Shown: positions 9,373-18,977, numbered from the stretch's first letter. The stretch: DNA of 64,000 nucleotides from CANLBN01 sp050633825 (GCA_050633825.1 JBOEHG010000028.1:1-64000), one strand, 5' to 3'. Notes: generated from the sequence alone by a model not told the origin. A program made the numbers and translations.

Positions 9373-10179
9373 TCAGTTATCCAAACCATGGCGAATATTA
9401 GCTGCCAGTTCGCCCACAGCTGCTATTACTTCTGCATCAGCCGCTTCATGCATAGCACCCATTTTATCAACAAAAACACTACCAACAACTGCACCATCTG
9501 CATACTCGGATACAGCTTTTGCTGAAGCACCATCTTTAATACCAAAACCAACGCAAATTGGGAGGTCCGTCATTTGTCGTATTTCAGATAATTTTTTCTT
9601 AACCGAAGCTAAATCCAGATTGCCTGCTCCAGTCACCCCTTTTAGGGATACGTAATACACAAAACCACTGGCAAACGATACAATTTCTCGTATGCGGGAA
9701 GCCACAGTCGTTGGCGCTAGCAAGAAAATATTTTCCAAACCAACACTTTTTAATTTTTGACTAAAACTTTGAGCTTCTTCAGGAGGAAGATCAACAGTTA
9801 ACACACCATCAACGCCTACCGTCGCTGCCTTATCTGCAAAAGTATCATAACCCATACGTTCAATAGGGTTTACATAGCCCATTAATACTATCGGGGTATC
9901 AGTATCTTTTTCACGAAACGCTTTAACCGTTTCTAATGTATTAGCCAAGCTAACATTATGTTCAAGCGCTCGTTCATGCCCAAGTTGAATAACCGGCCCT
10001 TCAGCCATAGGGTCAGAGAAAGGGATTCCCAACTCAATAATATCAACACCATTTGCTACTAATTTATGCATTGATTCCAATGTTACTGAAGGACGTGGAT
10101 CACCACTAACAATATAAGCAACAAAGGCCTTACGCCCTGCTTCCTTTAGCGCATTCATGCGCTGAGTAATTCGATTCAT
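9373..10179 (-). CDS. trpA: Tryptophan synthase alpha subunit TrpA
   Basis: Cleaves indole-3-glycerol phosphate to indole and glyceraldehyde 3-phosphate; 268 residues, the normal TIM-barrel length. Catalytic Glu49 is present (DIIELGIPFSDP). The second acid is Glu60 (PMAEGP) where the E. coli enzyme has Asp60; this is a conservative change that I believe the family signature tolerates. The phosphate-binding loops (VGFGIKDG, VVGSVFVD) are intact. It follows trpB by 53 bases and should form the alpha-beta complex with it. Confidence 0.96.
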   Translation of the reverse strand: MNRITQRMNALKEAGRKAFVAYIVSGDPRPSVTLESMHKLVANGVDIIELGIPFSDPMAEGPVIQLGHERALEHNVSLANTLETVKAFREKDTDTPIVLMGYVNPIERMGYDTFADKAATVGVDGVLTVDLPPEEAQSFSQKLKSVGLENIFLLAPTTVASRIREIVSFASGFVYYVSLKGVTGAGNLDLASVKKKLSEIRQMTDLPICVGFGIKDGASAKAVSEYADGAVVGSVFVDKMGAMHEAADAEVIAAVGELAANIRHGLDN

Positions 10180-10232
10180 AAAATTCTTTTAATCTGTACT
10201 TTTTTGCAATTAATTTTTAAATTAAGGATGAG

Positions 10233-11465
10233 TTAGACTTTGATACCATCAATATCTGCAACTGTGAGAATATCTTTATCACCGCGACCCGATAGATTAA
10301 TCACTATAGATTGATCAGACTTCATTGTTGCCGCCATTTTTTTTGCATAAGCCAGCGCATGACTCGTTTCTAGTGCGGGCATAATGCCTTCTACTAAGGT
10401 TAACTCACGAAAAGCAGCCAGTGCTTCATCATCATTAACCGCAACATAGTCAACACGCCCTAAGTCTTTCAACCATGAATGTTCTGGACCGACACCAGGG
10501 TAGTCCAAACCTGCCGAAACAGAATGTGTTTCTATAATTTGACCATTTTCATCTTCCATAAGATAAGTGCGATTCCCATGTAAAACACCAGGAACCCCAT
10601 CATTTAATGGTGCTGCATGACGTCCCGTCTCAACACCGTCACCGCCAGCTTCTACACCAACCATACGAACAGACTCATCATTTAAAAATGGATGAAATAA
10701 ACCAATTGCATTAGAACCACCACCAACGCATGCCACCAACGCATCGGGTAACTTACCGGTTTGATCTAAACATTGCTGACGCGCTTCTCGACCAATAATG
10801 GATTGAAAATCACGTACTAATTGCGGATAAGGGTGAGGACCAGCTACGGTACCAATAATATAAAAGGTGTCATCAACATTCGTTACCCAATCACGCATGG
10901 CTTCATTCATTGCGTCTTTCAAGGTTCGCGTACCACTGGTAACTGCGTTAACTTTTGCACCTAACAACTTCATCCGATAAACATTTAAAGACTGACGGCG
11001 AACATCTTCCGCACCCATAAAGACTTCACATTCAAGCCCTAAGCGAGCAGCAACTGTCGCACTAGCAACTCCATGCTGACCTGCGCCGGTTTCGGCAATC
11101 ACCCGACTCTTGCCTGAATATTTAGCCAATAACGCCTGCCCGATAGTGTTATTCACTTTATGGGCACCGGTATGATTTAAGTCTTCACGCTTCAAATAAA
11201 TTTGCGCTCCTCCAATCTGCTGACTCCAACGTTCGGCATGATAAAGTGGCGAAGGCCTACCAACATAATGTGCCATATCTTTATCAAACTCAGCCTGAAA
11301 GGCTGGGTCATCTTTTAGACGCGTATACATTTCTGCCAAATCATCTAAGGCAGATATTAGCGTTTCAGAAACAAAACGCCCGCCATAAATACCAAAATGG
11401 CCGCGATCATCAGGAAAACAAGAATAATCAATATTCTCTGCTGAAGTTAAATCATTCACTCTCAT
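10233..11465 (-). CDS. trpB: Tryptophan synthase beta subunit TrpB
   Basis: PLP enzyme that joins indole and serine to tryptophan. At 410 residues it is the normal TrpB1 length. The PLP lysine is in HTGAHKVNNTIGQA, the GAGQHGVA loop is intact, and the phosphate-binding CVGGGSNAIGLF is present. It lies between trpF and trpA on the same strand, 39 bases after trpF. I saw no trp leader peptide in front of it. Confidence 0.97.
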   Translation of the reverse strand: MRVNDLTSAENIDYSCFPDDRGHFGIYGGRFVSETLISALDDLAEMYTRLKDDPAFQAEFDKDMAHYVGRPSPLYHAERWSQQIGGAQIYLKREDLNHTGAHKVNNTIGQALLAKYSGKSRVIAETGAGQHGVASATVAARLGLECEVFMGAEDVRRQSLNVYRMKLLGAKVNAVTSGTRTLKDAMNEAMRDWVTNVDDTFYIIGTVAGPHPYPQLVRDFQSIIGREARQQCLDQTGKLPDALVACVGGGSNAIGLFHPFLNDESVRMVGVEAGGDGVETGRHAAPLNDGVPGVLHGNRTYLMEDENGQIIETHSVSAGLDYPGVGPEHSWLKDLGRVDYVAVNDDEALAAFRELTLVEGIMPALETSHALAYAKKMAATMKSDQSIVINLSGRGDKDILTVADIDGIKV

Positions 11466-11504
11466 GCTCCATTGGCTTTATCAAGACGAGATTTTTATTA
11501 AACA

Positions 11505-12179
11505 TTACTTACTAATATTACAACGAGTGGCATTATAAGTAGTGGCATTACGAATAAACACCTCTACTTTACTAGAACTCTTCTGACCCGGTGTACTTTC
11601 AACGCCACCACTCACGTCCACTCCATAGGGCTTGACCTGTGCTACCGCAGCTGCAACATTATCTGGCGTTAACCCGCCAGCCAGTATAATGGGGCAAGCA
11701 GGGGTTTCAGGAACCCGATCCCAATCAAACTTTTCGCCTGTACCTCCGGGCACACCGGCTCGATAGGTATCGAGTAATACTCCAATAGCACTCGAATAGC
11801 CTGCGATAGCCTCATCGACATTCAAGCCATCACGCATTCTCATTGCTTTGATATAAGGTCGGGAAAATTGCTCACAAAATTCTACTGTTTCATCACCGTG
11901 AAACTGAAGCAGCTGTAGAGGAACCTGCCTCAATACTTGCTCAACAAATTCGGCACTTTCATTCACAAATAAACCAGTTACGGTAACAAAAGGGCCAACT
12001 GCATAAGCGATTTCAGCAGCTTGCTTAACAGTAACATAGCGAGGGCTGGATGAATAAAAAACCAGACCAATAGCATCAGCACCACAACGAACTGCATTTA
12101 AAGCATCATTTACGGAAGTAATTCCACATATCTTAACGCGTGTTTTACCTTGTACGCTTGTATGACTGCTTTCGCTCAA
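11505..12179 (-). CDS. trpF: Phosphoribosylanthranilate isomerase TrpF
   Basis: Amadori isomerase of tryptophan synthesis; 224 residues, a TIM barrel. The N-terminal RVKICGITSVNDA carries the catalytic Cys, and the phosphate-binding LAGGLTPDNVA and GVDVSGGVESTPGQKS motifs are intact (catalytic Asp in GVDVSGG). It is first of the trpF-trpB-trpA group, 109 bases after truA. A structured stretch in that gap is listed separately. Confidence 0.96.
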   Translation of the reverse strand: MSESSHTSVQGKTRVKICGITSVNDALNAVRCGADAIGLVFYSSSPRYVTVKQAAEIAYAVGPFVTVTGLFVNESAEFVEQVLRQVPLQLLQFHGDETVEFCEQFSRPYIKAMRMRDGLNVDEAIAGYSSAIGVLLDTYRAGVPGGTGEKFDWDRVPETPACPIILAGGLTPDNVAAAVAQVKPYGVDVSGGVESTPGQKSSSKVEVFIRNATTYNATRCNISK

Positions 12180-12227
12180 GAAAAGTTACCTGCAAGAACG
12201 GGAGGATAGAAATTAGGCGTGCATACT

Positions 12228-12280
12228 AACAGAATTCTACCCCCCTCTCTAGGGAGAGCCGTAGATTCTCAAGGTTTAAA
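12228..12280 (-). other. Possible RNA hairpin between truA and trpF
   Basis: On the minus strand the gap holds CTCTC-CCTA-GAGAG flanked by further partly complementary bases (GAATCTAC on one side, GTAGAATTC on the other). A stem of more than 15 pairs with bulges can therefore form. There is no T-run after it, so it does not look like a simple terminator. It could be a processing site or a leader element of trpF; nothing more can be said from the sequence. Confidence 0.3.
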
Positions 12281-12288
12281 TCAGTAGC

Positions 12289-13149
12289 CTAATCCAGTAG
12301 ACCGGAGAGAATATAAGGCCCTTTATCTCTAAGAGGCAAATTGAACTTAGAATCGTACTCAACTCGGACCAAATATAAGCCTGCCGCTGGTGCGGTAACA
12401 CCGCCACAACGACGGTCCTGACTATCCAACACCTCTTTTACCCACGTTGAAGACTTCTCTCCGGCAGCGACAGCACCAAGCACACCAACAATATTACGCA
12501 CCATATGATAGAGAAAAGCGGTTGCCTGAACCTCAATTACAATGAAATCGCCACAACGCTTAATATTGATCCGATCAATTCGCCTTACTGGGTTTTTTGC
12601 CTGACAATCTGCACCACGAAAAGCATTAAAATTATGCTCACCAATCAAATATTGGCTACCATCGATCATCGCGCTGACATCTAAACGGCGCCTATCCCAA
12701 GTGACAAGACCATCCATCAGCGCAGATGGTGTAGAAACATTGTAAATAATATAACGATACACTCTTGATTGAGCACTAAAACGAGCATGAAATGCTGGCG
12801 CTACCGCTTGCGCCCAACGGATACTAATACCTGTAGATAAGCGAGTATTAGCACCACGCAACCATGCTCTTTCTGGCCTATCGGCTAAAGTATCGAAGTG
12901 AATAACTTGATTCGTTGCATGCACCCCCATATCTGTTCGGCCCGCACAAACAAGCGTAATCGACTCATTACAAATCGACGTTAAGGAATCTTCTAATGAC
13001 TGCTGTACCGTTGGCACACCTGAAGATTGCGACTGAAAACCACGAAAGAGACGGCCATTATATTCAATACCCATCGCGATACGCTGCATACCTTCAGGAA
13101 AGGTTGAAATATCACTGACTTCACAATTTCGCTTATACGGTTTCAACAT
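12289..13149 (-). CDS. truA: tRNA pseudouridine(38-40) synthase TruA
   Basis: Makes pseudouridine at positions 38-40 of the tRNA anticodon arm. The protein is 286 residues. The catalytic Asp lies in CAGRTDMGVHATNQV, with IEYNGRLFRGFQSQ near the start and FLYHMVRNIVG in the C-terminal part, all TruA signatures. It lies directly behind the fimV terminator and upstream of trpF, as in pseudomonads. A shorter start at MQRIAMGIEYNG is possible; the 20 extra N-terminal residues are not typical of the family, so the start is uncertain. Confidence 0.95.
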   Translation of the reverse strand: MLKPYKRNCEVSDISTFPEGMQRIAMGIEYNGRLFRGFQSQSSGVPTVQQSLEDSLTSICNESITLVCAGRTDMGVHATNQVIHFDTLADRPERAWLRGANTRLSTGISIRWAQAVAPAFHARFSAQSRVYRYIIYNVSTPSALMDGLVTWDRRRLDVSAMIDGSQYLIGEHNFNAFRGADCQAKNPVRRIDRINIKRCGDFIVIEVQATAFLYHMVRNIVGVLGAVAAGEKSSTWVKEVLDSQDRRCGGVTAPAAGLYLVRVEYDSKFNLPLRDKGPYILSGLLD

Positions 13150-13160
13150 AAATTAACACT

Positions 13161-13193
13161 ATAAAAACAAAAACGACCGCCTAAAGGCGGTCG
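13161..13193 (-). terminator. Rho-independent terminator after fimV
   Basis: Perfect 8-bp stem (CGACCGCC / GGCGGTCG) with a 4-base loop at 13174-13193. On the minus strand it is followed by TTTTTGTTTTTAT. It sits 28 bases past the fimV stop and before truA, so it should end fimV transcription and separate it from the truA-trp group. Confidence 0.88.
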
Positions 13194-13221
13194 TAATGAG
13201 GAATGGATAAAATAAAATATA

Positions 13222-16200
13222 TTATATCTTGCGCATTAACTCTTGCGCTTCATCTTTTTGCTGTGAATTGCCTTCTTCCATTACTTCTCCAAGGATATCT
13301 TCAGCACCTTCTCGGTCACCCATATCAAGATAAGCTTTGGCAAGATCAAGCTTCGTAGAAACTTCATCTGACTCTTCCAAGAAATCCAACTCATCATCTT
13401 CTTCAATCGTGATCTCATCATCGGCAGACATAATAGAACTGTCTTCACCAACAAGTTCTGATGTTAAATCTGTATCATCAATTGCTGCTGGTACTTCAAG
13501 CTGAGTACCAATGGGATCTTCAAGCGATTCTAGCTCGCTACTCGCAAGCGCCTCTAAATCATCACTATGATCATCATCAGCTAAAGACTCAATATCTGAG
13601 TCAGATATTTCAAGTGATTCAAGCTCATCAACTGCATCTAAGGGCTCAACTTCAACCGATTCATCAAGCACTGACTCTTCAGATGATTCTTCGAGCACTT
13701 CTTCAGGCATATCGAGCGGCAGAACTTCATCTAATTCTGCTGTCATTGCATCAATCTCTTGATCCAAGCTAGCGATATCAAGATCTTCTGGCGGCGGAGT
13801 ATCTAAATCAAGCTCGCCGTCTATTGACCCAATATTTAAATCAGTTTCCAAGTCATACTCTGGACCATCAATGGAATCAAGGTCGTCAGAAGAAATTGCA
13901 CTTTCAGCCGATTCGAGGTCAAGGTCAAACTCAAGCTCTTCTGAACTCGCTATCGCCTCATCAAGAGAGCTAGACAAGTCATCATCTACTTCCAAATCAC
14001 CCAAAGTAGACTCAAACTCATCACTAATATCTAAATCAAGTTCTGTGACATCACCTTCCTCAAGGATTTTCTCATCAATATCACCAATATCTAAACTTGA
14101 TAGATCACTGGATATTTCACTATCTAAATCGAGCGTATCCGCGCCTAAGTCACCCGTAAATTCTTCATCAAGATCCAATTGAAGGTCATCATCTAGCTCA
14201 TCAAAAGATAGATCGCCATCGACAGAGAGCTCCAAGGCCTCTTCAGGAGAGTCGCCAGAAATATCAAGCTCATTAAGGTCTTCACTTAAACCATCTAAAT
14301 CAAGAGACAAATCACCGAGATCTAAATCAAGCTCTTCATCGTCAGCGGATAAGTTGCTATCAAGCTCAGCGGAAGCAAACTCAGAAGAGGATAGATCATC
14401 ATCAAGGCTTAAGTCTAAATCTAATTCCTCAGACGACTCATCACTTAACTCTAAACCATCAGATAAGGCTTCAGCTGTCTCATCTTCCAGAGAATATTGA
14501 TCCGTATCAAAAGGATCTATATCACTGATATCTTTGCGCAATGCTGTCGCTTGATCATTAGCGTAAACATTACCTAATGGTAAGAGTTGTGCGTATTGTT
14601 CATCAAATGCTGCTGCATTCTGGGCATTCGCATAAATCTTCAGCAAGCCTAAACGAGCATCTGCATTGTCTGGATTTTGCTGGATCTCCTGCTGCAAGAG
14701 TTCAATAGCTTTATCTTCTTGACCAAGACTGACATAAATATCAGCTTCAGCAACAACATCTTCTGTTTGTGCTTCCACCAATTCTTCATCTTCTTCTTCG
14801 ATGTAGTCATCTTCATCATCTAAAACAGTTTGATCGCCAGCTTCATCGGCGGCAAACATGTCATCTTCTTCATCTAACTCAAAATCATCAAAGTCAGTTT
14901 CTTCCGGTTTTTCACGGAGCTTCCAAAGTGCTAGCGCAGCAATTATCAAGGCAATTAAACCGCCACCGATTGCTAATAAATTACGCTGAATAAATTCAAC
15001 AATGTTGAACCCTGGTTCTGGCTGCTGAACGGGAGGCGCAGGAACCGGAGCTGGCTGAGGCGCTGGCTCAGGGGTTACAGCAACGTCTGGCTCGGTAATG
15101 CTGGGTTCGATTGGAGGGCTGATTGGATCAAGTCCCGGGCTAACAGGATCAGTCGTAACATCGGTACCTTGATCAGGGGTAGTGGCAATATTTGTATCGG
15201 AATCAGGGGCTGGTTGTACAGTCTCACCACCAACAGGCGGCACTGCTGCATCTTGTGCTGAACTTGGGTCTTGGCTTGCATTTGCATTTGACTCAACGGC
15301 CAACTGCAATGCTCTTAACTGGTCATTAGTTACCTCGACCAACTTTTCCATTGTATCAATTTGGGCTTCCAATTCGGAAACACGCGCTTGCAACTCACTG
15401 TTTTCACGCTGAGACCGATCTAATTCTTCCTTTGCTGCAGTCAGGTCCTTTTGTAGTGATGCGCCAGCACCGCTTGCACCGGCGCTTCTAACATCACTTT
15501 GGCCTGCATCAGCCGACCCTAATGTTAAACGGCCTTCTGGCTGCGAAGAAGGTGAAGTAGTTGAAGACGCCACATCCGACGATGTTAAAACAGCTCTTTG
15601 ATTTGACTCAGATGACCACGATTGGTTTTGCTGGCGTACTGCGGCAACGGCCTGATTGTAGCTAATATTGGCTATTTCGCCGGACGCAGGAACACGCAAC
15701 ACACGACCGTTACGCAAACGGTTGATATTCCCATTAATAAATGCGCCCGGATTTGCTTGCTGAATAGCAATCATTGTCTGATTTACAGAAACAGTAGAGT
15801 CAGGTCTAACTCTTTCTGCAATTTCCCACAATGTGTCACCTGAACGCACTCGATAGCTATCTACCGGAGATTGCGCTGAAGTTTGCTGTTGAGGTCTTTG
15901 CTGCGGCTGTGGTGGGGGCGTAGAGTTAACTCTAGGTTGAGGCTGTGATGAACGTACGACAGGAGAAGGCTGGGCTGGCGTTGAAACAACATTATTACTG
16001 CTTGAAGGTGCTGTAACCGCTGGTGCTGGTGCAGCGGTATTAAATGTTGGCAAATCCATTAGCAATGTATATTCACGCAACAACCGACCACTTGGCCATT
16101 GAACCTGAATTAAGAAATCGAGATAAGGCTCAGTAACCGGCTTACTGGTTGTGATGCGTACAAACGGATTAGATGGGTTATCAAGAACAACCTCAAAACG

Positions 16201-16443
16201 AAGGCCCGTTAAGAAAAAAACTCGCTCAACGCCAGAACGCCTGAAATCTTCACGAGATGCTAATTCTACAAGAATCTCTTCTTCGGATAGGTCACGTACT
16301 TTAAGTAAGCGGATCTCAGCATTAAGCGGTTGATTAAACTGCGACTTTAATGTGATTTCACCCAATCCTAACGCTGAAGCAAAACCTGAAAACAGAAGTC
16401 CAGAAACAATGCTGCAAATTAAGGCTATTGTGCGGAGTTGCAT
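13222..16443 (-). CDS. fimV: FimV, polar hub / LysM motility protein
   Basis: Inner-membrane peptidoglycan-binding protein that organises the cell pole and type IV pilus function. From the N-terminus it has a signal peptide, the FimV N-terminal domain (ALGLGEITLKSQFNQPLNAE), and a Pro/Gln-rich linker. A LysM domain follows (about 197-258, YRVRSGDTLWEIAERV), then a coiled coil (about 330-380) and one membrane helix (about 490-508). After that come a TPR-like stretch (about 565-611), a very long Asp/Glu/Ser-rich region, and the FimV C-terminal TPR domain (about 1030-1073, LDLAKAYLDMGDREGAEDIL). I chose the ATG at 16443 because GGGA lies 7 bases before it and a clean signal peptide follows; an ATG at 16461 is the alternative. 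Confidence 0.93.
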   Translation of the reverse strand: MQLRTIALICSIVSGLLFSGFASALGLGEITLKSQFNQPLNAEIRLLKVRDLSEEEILVELASREDFRRSGVERVFFLTGLRFEVVLDNPSNPFVRITTSKPVTEPYLDFLIQVQWPSGRLLREYTLLMDLPTFNTAAPAPAVTAPSSSNNVVSTPAQPSPVVRSSQPQPRVNSTPPPQPQQRPQQQTSAQSPVDSYRVRSGDTLWEIAERVRPDSTVSVNQTMIAIQQANPGAFINGNINRLRNGRVLRVPASGEIANISYNQAVAAVRQQNQSWSSESNQRAVLTSSDVASSTTSPSSQPEGRLTLGSADAGQSDVRSAGASGAGASLQKDLTAAKEELDRSQRENSELQARVSELEAQIDTMEKLVEVTNDQLRALQLAVESNANASQDPSSAQDAAVPPVGGETVQPAPDSDTNIATTPDQGTDVTTDPVSPGLDPISPPIEPSITEPDVAVTPEPAPQPAPVPAPPVQQPEPGFNIVEFIQRNLLAIGGGLIALIIAALALWKLREKPEETDFDDFELDEEDDMFAADEAGDQTVLDDEDDYIEEEDEELVEAQTEDVVAEADIYVSLGQEDKAIELLQQEIQQNPDNADARLGLLKIYANAQNAAAFDEQYAQLLPLGNVYANDQATALRKDISDIDPFDTDQYSLEDETAEALSDGLELSDESSEELDLDLSLDDDLSSSEFASAELDSNLSADDEELDLDLGDLSLDLDGLSEDLNELDISGDSPEEALELSVDGDLSFDELDDDLQLDLDEEFTGDLGADTLDLDSEISSDLSSLDIGDIDEKILEEGDVTELDLDISDEFESTLGDLEVDDDLSSSLDEAIASSEELEFDLDLESAESAISSDDLDSIDGPEYDLETDLNIGSIDGELDLDTPPPEDLDIASLDQEIDAMTAELDEVLPLDMPEEVLEESSEESVLDESVEVEPLDAVDELESLEISDSDIESLADDDHSDDLEALASSELESLEDPIGTQLEVPAAIDDTDLTSELVGEDSSIMSADDEITIEEDDELDFLEESDEVSTKLDLAKAYLDMGDREGAEDILGEVMEEGNSQQKDEAQELMRKI

Positions 16444-16502
16444 AGAATTATCCCATTTCATCTTTGTGCCACGTCACTTTAATGACCTATTGGCTTTTGA
16501 TC

Positions 16503-16530
16503 ATTATAGTCTGTAAACAGGCGTGGTCTT
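16503..16530 (-). promoter_or_regulatory. Predicted sigma-70 promoter of fimV
   Basis: A perfect TATAAT (-10) lies at 16503-16508 on the minus strand, with a weak -35 (AAGACC, 16525-16530) at 16-bp spacing. Transcription would begin near 16496, about 50 bases before the chosen fimV start. The -35 match is poor, so an activator may be involved. Confidence 0.45.
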
Positions 16531-16617
16531 ATTAATGTAGCGTGTTTATTAGTATCAATTGGAACCCGAATCAACAGGAACCTCGAATAAACCTTCACAA
16601 GTTGCTCTAAGTATTCA

Positions 16618-17625
16618 TTATAAATAGCTTTTTATCAACTCTTCAGCAATTAGAATAGTGTTAAATGCTGCACTTTTCCGCACATTATCTGCGGTAACCC
16701 AGAGATTAAGGCTACTCTCGTGGCTCATATCTCTTCGAATACGACTAACATAAATTTTTTCGCTACCAGTAGAGTGTGTAACCGGCGTTGCAAAACCTTC
16801 TTTAGAAAAGTCATCTAAGACTTTGATTTCATTGTTTTTTCCAAGGATATCAAGAGCACCTTCCAGTGTTATCGGTGACTTCGTGTCAATTGTCAGCATC
16901 ATACTATCTGCATAAAAAACAGGCACTTGCACACAAGAAGCGCTAATTTGTAACTGATCATCACCTAGTAAGCGACGTGTTTGTGATAATAGGCGCTTCT
17001 CGGTATCAGTATGGCCATCTGAACCCACCTCTCCGACATAAGGTAAAACATTAAATGCTATTTGTTGAGGGTAGACACTTTTCTCTGCACCACGACCATT
17101 TAATAAGCTTGCCGTTTGTGAGGCCAGCTCATGAATTGCTTTTTTCCCATGACCAGAAACAGAATGAAACGCAGTAGCATTAATTCGCTCAATACCTACT
17201 TCATCATAAAAAGGCTTGAGTACAGTCGCTAATTGAATTGCATTACTGTCAGGATTAACGACCACTTCGGGGCGAGCCGCCAATAATTGGCCATTAACCT
17301 GAGGGACGATAAGCGGAGCAGATTCTGCGAATATTTGGCTATTATCAATGGTCATACAACCTTTAGACTGAGCTAATGGAAGCACTTCACTTGATACCGA
17401 ATCTGTTGCAACGAAAATGGCGAGCTGAACTGTTGAAAAATCGAACGACTTTAATTCAGCCACCATAACAGGCTTGTTATTAAACATTAAACTGGTGCCA
17501 GCAGTTCTTTCGCTGGCCAGCAGGTACAAATTATTAACTGGGAAATTGCGTTTTTCTAATAACTCAACAACAGCTTCACCAACAGCACCTGTAGCACCAA
17601 CAATGGCAAGATCAATAGACTTCAT
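16618..17625 (-). CDS. usg: USG-1 / aspartate-semialdehyde dehydrogenase family protein lacking the catalytic Cys
   Basis: A 335-residue homologue of aspartate-semialdehyde dehydrogenase. The NADP-binding start (IDLAIVGATGAVGEAVVELL) and the His segment (NATAFHSVSGHGKKA) are kept. Where the true enzyme has the nucleophilic Cys (N-C-T/S), this protein reads VVNPDSNAIQLATVL, with no Cys. That pattern matches the USG-1 proteins found beside asd and fimV in pseudomonads. It is probably not an active dehydrogenase; its role is unknown. It lies 37 bases downstream of asd. Confidence 0.85.
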   Translation of the reverse strand: MKSIDLAIVGATGAVGEAVVELLEKRNFPVNNLYLLASERTAGTSLMFNNKPVMVAELKSFDFSTVQLAIFVATDSVSSEVLPLAQSKGCMTIDNSQIFAESAPLIVPQVNGQLLAARPEVVVNPDSNAIQLATVLKPFYDEVGIERINATAFHSVSGHGKKAIHELASQTASLLNGRGAEKSVYPQQIAFNVLPYVGEVGSDGHTDTEKRLLSQTRRLLGDDQLQISASCVQVPVFYADSMMLTIDTKSPITLEGALDILGKNNEIKVLDDFSKEGFATPVTHSTGSEKIYVSRIRRDMSHESSLNLWVTADNVRKSAAFNTILIAEELIKSYL

Positions 17626-17662
17626 AAACGCCTCATAGCAAATAATACTTACAGTTTAGACG

Positions 17663-18787
17663 CTATTGGCGTTTTAGCAGAATTTGTAACATTCTTCTTA
17701 ACGGCTCAGCAGCACCCCACAGCAATTGGTCACCGACAGTAAATGCACTCAGATAGTCTGGACCCATGTGCATCTTGCGAAGACGACCGATAGGAACACC
17801 CAAAGTACCCGTTACCGCTGTAGGAGTTAGTTCAGATAAAGAAACTTCCTTGTGATTGGGAATCACCTTAACCCAATCATTGGCACCAGCAAGAATAGAC
17901 TCAATCTCATCAAGGGGTATATCTTGCTTGAGCTTAATTGTTAATGCTTGGCTATGGCAACGCATTGCACCCACGCGTACACAAACACCATCGACAGGAA
18001 TACGGGTAATAGCACCCGAGGCACTTGCACCAATAATCTTATTGGTCTCAGCATCTGCTTTCCATTCTTCACGGCTCTGTCCACTTTCAAGCTCACTATC
18101 AATATAAGGTAAAACACTGCCGGCTAAAGGAACACCAAAATTTTCTTGGGGTAAGGTTTTATCTCTCATTTTATCGGCAATTTTCTTATCGATATCTAAA
18201 ATAGCAGAAGCAGGATTCGCTAGCTCTGAAGACACATGATCTCTCAGTACACCCATCTGAGTTAAGAGCTCACGCATATGACGGGCACCGCCTCCACTGG
18301 CAGCTTGATACGTCATTGCCGATATCCACTCTACATGGCCCGCGTTAATTAATCCGCCAACTGCCATTAACATTAAACTGACTGTGCAGTTACCACCGAT
18401 AAAATTCTTGGTACCGTTTGCTATAGCATCATCTATAACACCGGCATTGACAGGATCCAATACGATAATCGCATTATCTTCCATTCTTAATGCCGAGGCC
18501 GCATCAATCCAATAACCATTCCAGCCTAACTCCCTTAACGGAGTAAATACTTTCTTAGTATAATCGCCGCCCTGACACGAAATGATAGCGTCCATTTTAG
18601 CCAACTCAGTAATATCGTTAGCATCTTTAAGAGGGTCAATTGATTTGCCAATAGCAGGACCTGTACCACCTACATTAGAAGTGGTAAAAAATACAGGCTC
18701 AATACCTGCAAAATCATTTTCTTCGATCATTCGCCCCATAAGGACCGAACCAACCATTCCACGCCAACCGACAAAACCGACTTTCAT
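17663..18787 (-). CDS. asd: Aspartate-semialdehyde dehydrogenase Asd
   Basis: NADP enzyme that reduces aspartyl phosphate to aspartate semialdehyde, feeding lysine/diaminopimelate, threonine and methionine. At 374 residues it is the proteobacterial type. The Rossmann start is KVGFVGWRGMVGSVLMGRM, and the nucleophile is about Cys134 in NFIGGNCTVSLMLMAVGG. The active-site His region is near RVGAMRCHSQALTI. It is transcribed away from the acyltransferase gene at 18978 and leads into usg and fimV. Confidence 0.95.
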   Translation of the reverse strand: MKVGFVGWRGMVGSVLMGRMIEENDFAGIEPVFFTTSNVGGTGPAIGKSIDPLKDANDITELAKMDAIISCQGGDYTKKVFTPLRELGWNGYWIDAASALRMEDNAIIVLDPVNAGVIDDAIANGTKNFIGGNCTVSLMLMAVGGLINAGHVEWISAMTYQAASGGGARHMRELLTQMGVLRDHVSSELANPASAILDIDKKIADKMRDKTLPQENFGVPLAGSVLPYIDSELESGQSREEWKADAETNKIIGASASGAITRIPVDGVCVRVGAMRCHSQALTIKLKQDIPLDEIESILAGANDWVKVIPNHKEVSLSELTPTAVTGTLGVPIGRLRKMHMGPDYLSAFTVGDQLLWGAAEPLRRMLQILLKRQ

Positions 18788-18947
18788 TGACTTCTCTTTT
18801 AAACCTCGCTGAGTGTTAATTAAATATCATAAAAAAGGAGGCACAGTGTACAGTAGAAACGGCCTAGAAAAAACTGCAGTAGGTGCATCTTTCTCATAAG
18901 ACACATGCCTATGATAGAATCCCCCTCCTTTTTTAGGTTTGTTCCCC

Positions 18948-18977
18948 ATGACGCTCACAATAGGCATTAACAATTAA
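18948..18977 (+). other. Nine-codon upstream ORF abutting the acyltransferase start
   Basis: ATG at 18948 opens nine codons ending in TAA at 18975-18977, and the acyltransferase ATG follows at 18978 with no gap. No Shine-Dalgarno sequence precedes the downstream ATG, so translation may depend on the short ORF. It could equally be chance. Confidence 0.3.

Noticed and set aside
13461..14182. Plus-strand open frames across the acidic part of fimV
   Set aside because: They are mirror frames created by the repetitive Asp/Glu/Ser codons; compositions are odd and no ribosome site or family match is seen.
18831..18934. AAAAAAGGAGG and CCTCCTTTTTT inverted pair 82 bases apart between asd and the acyltransferase
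   Set aside because: Low-complexity arms far apart; the first looks more like a purine-rich run than a paired element, and no known structure is supported.
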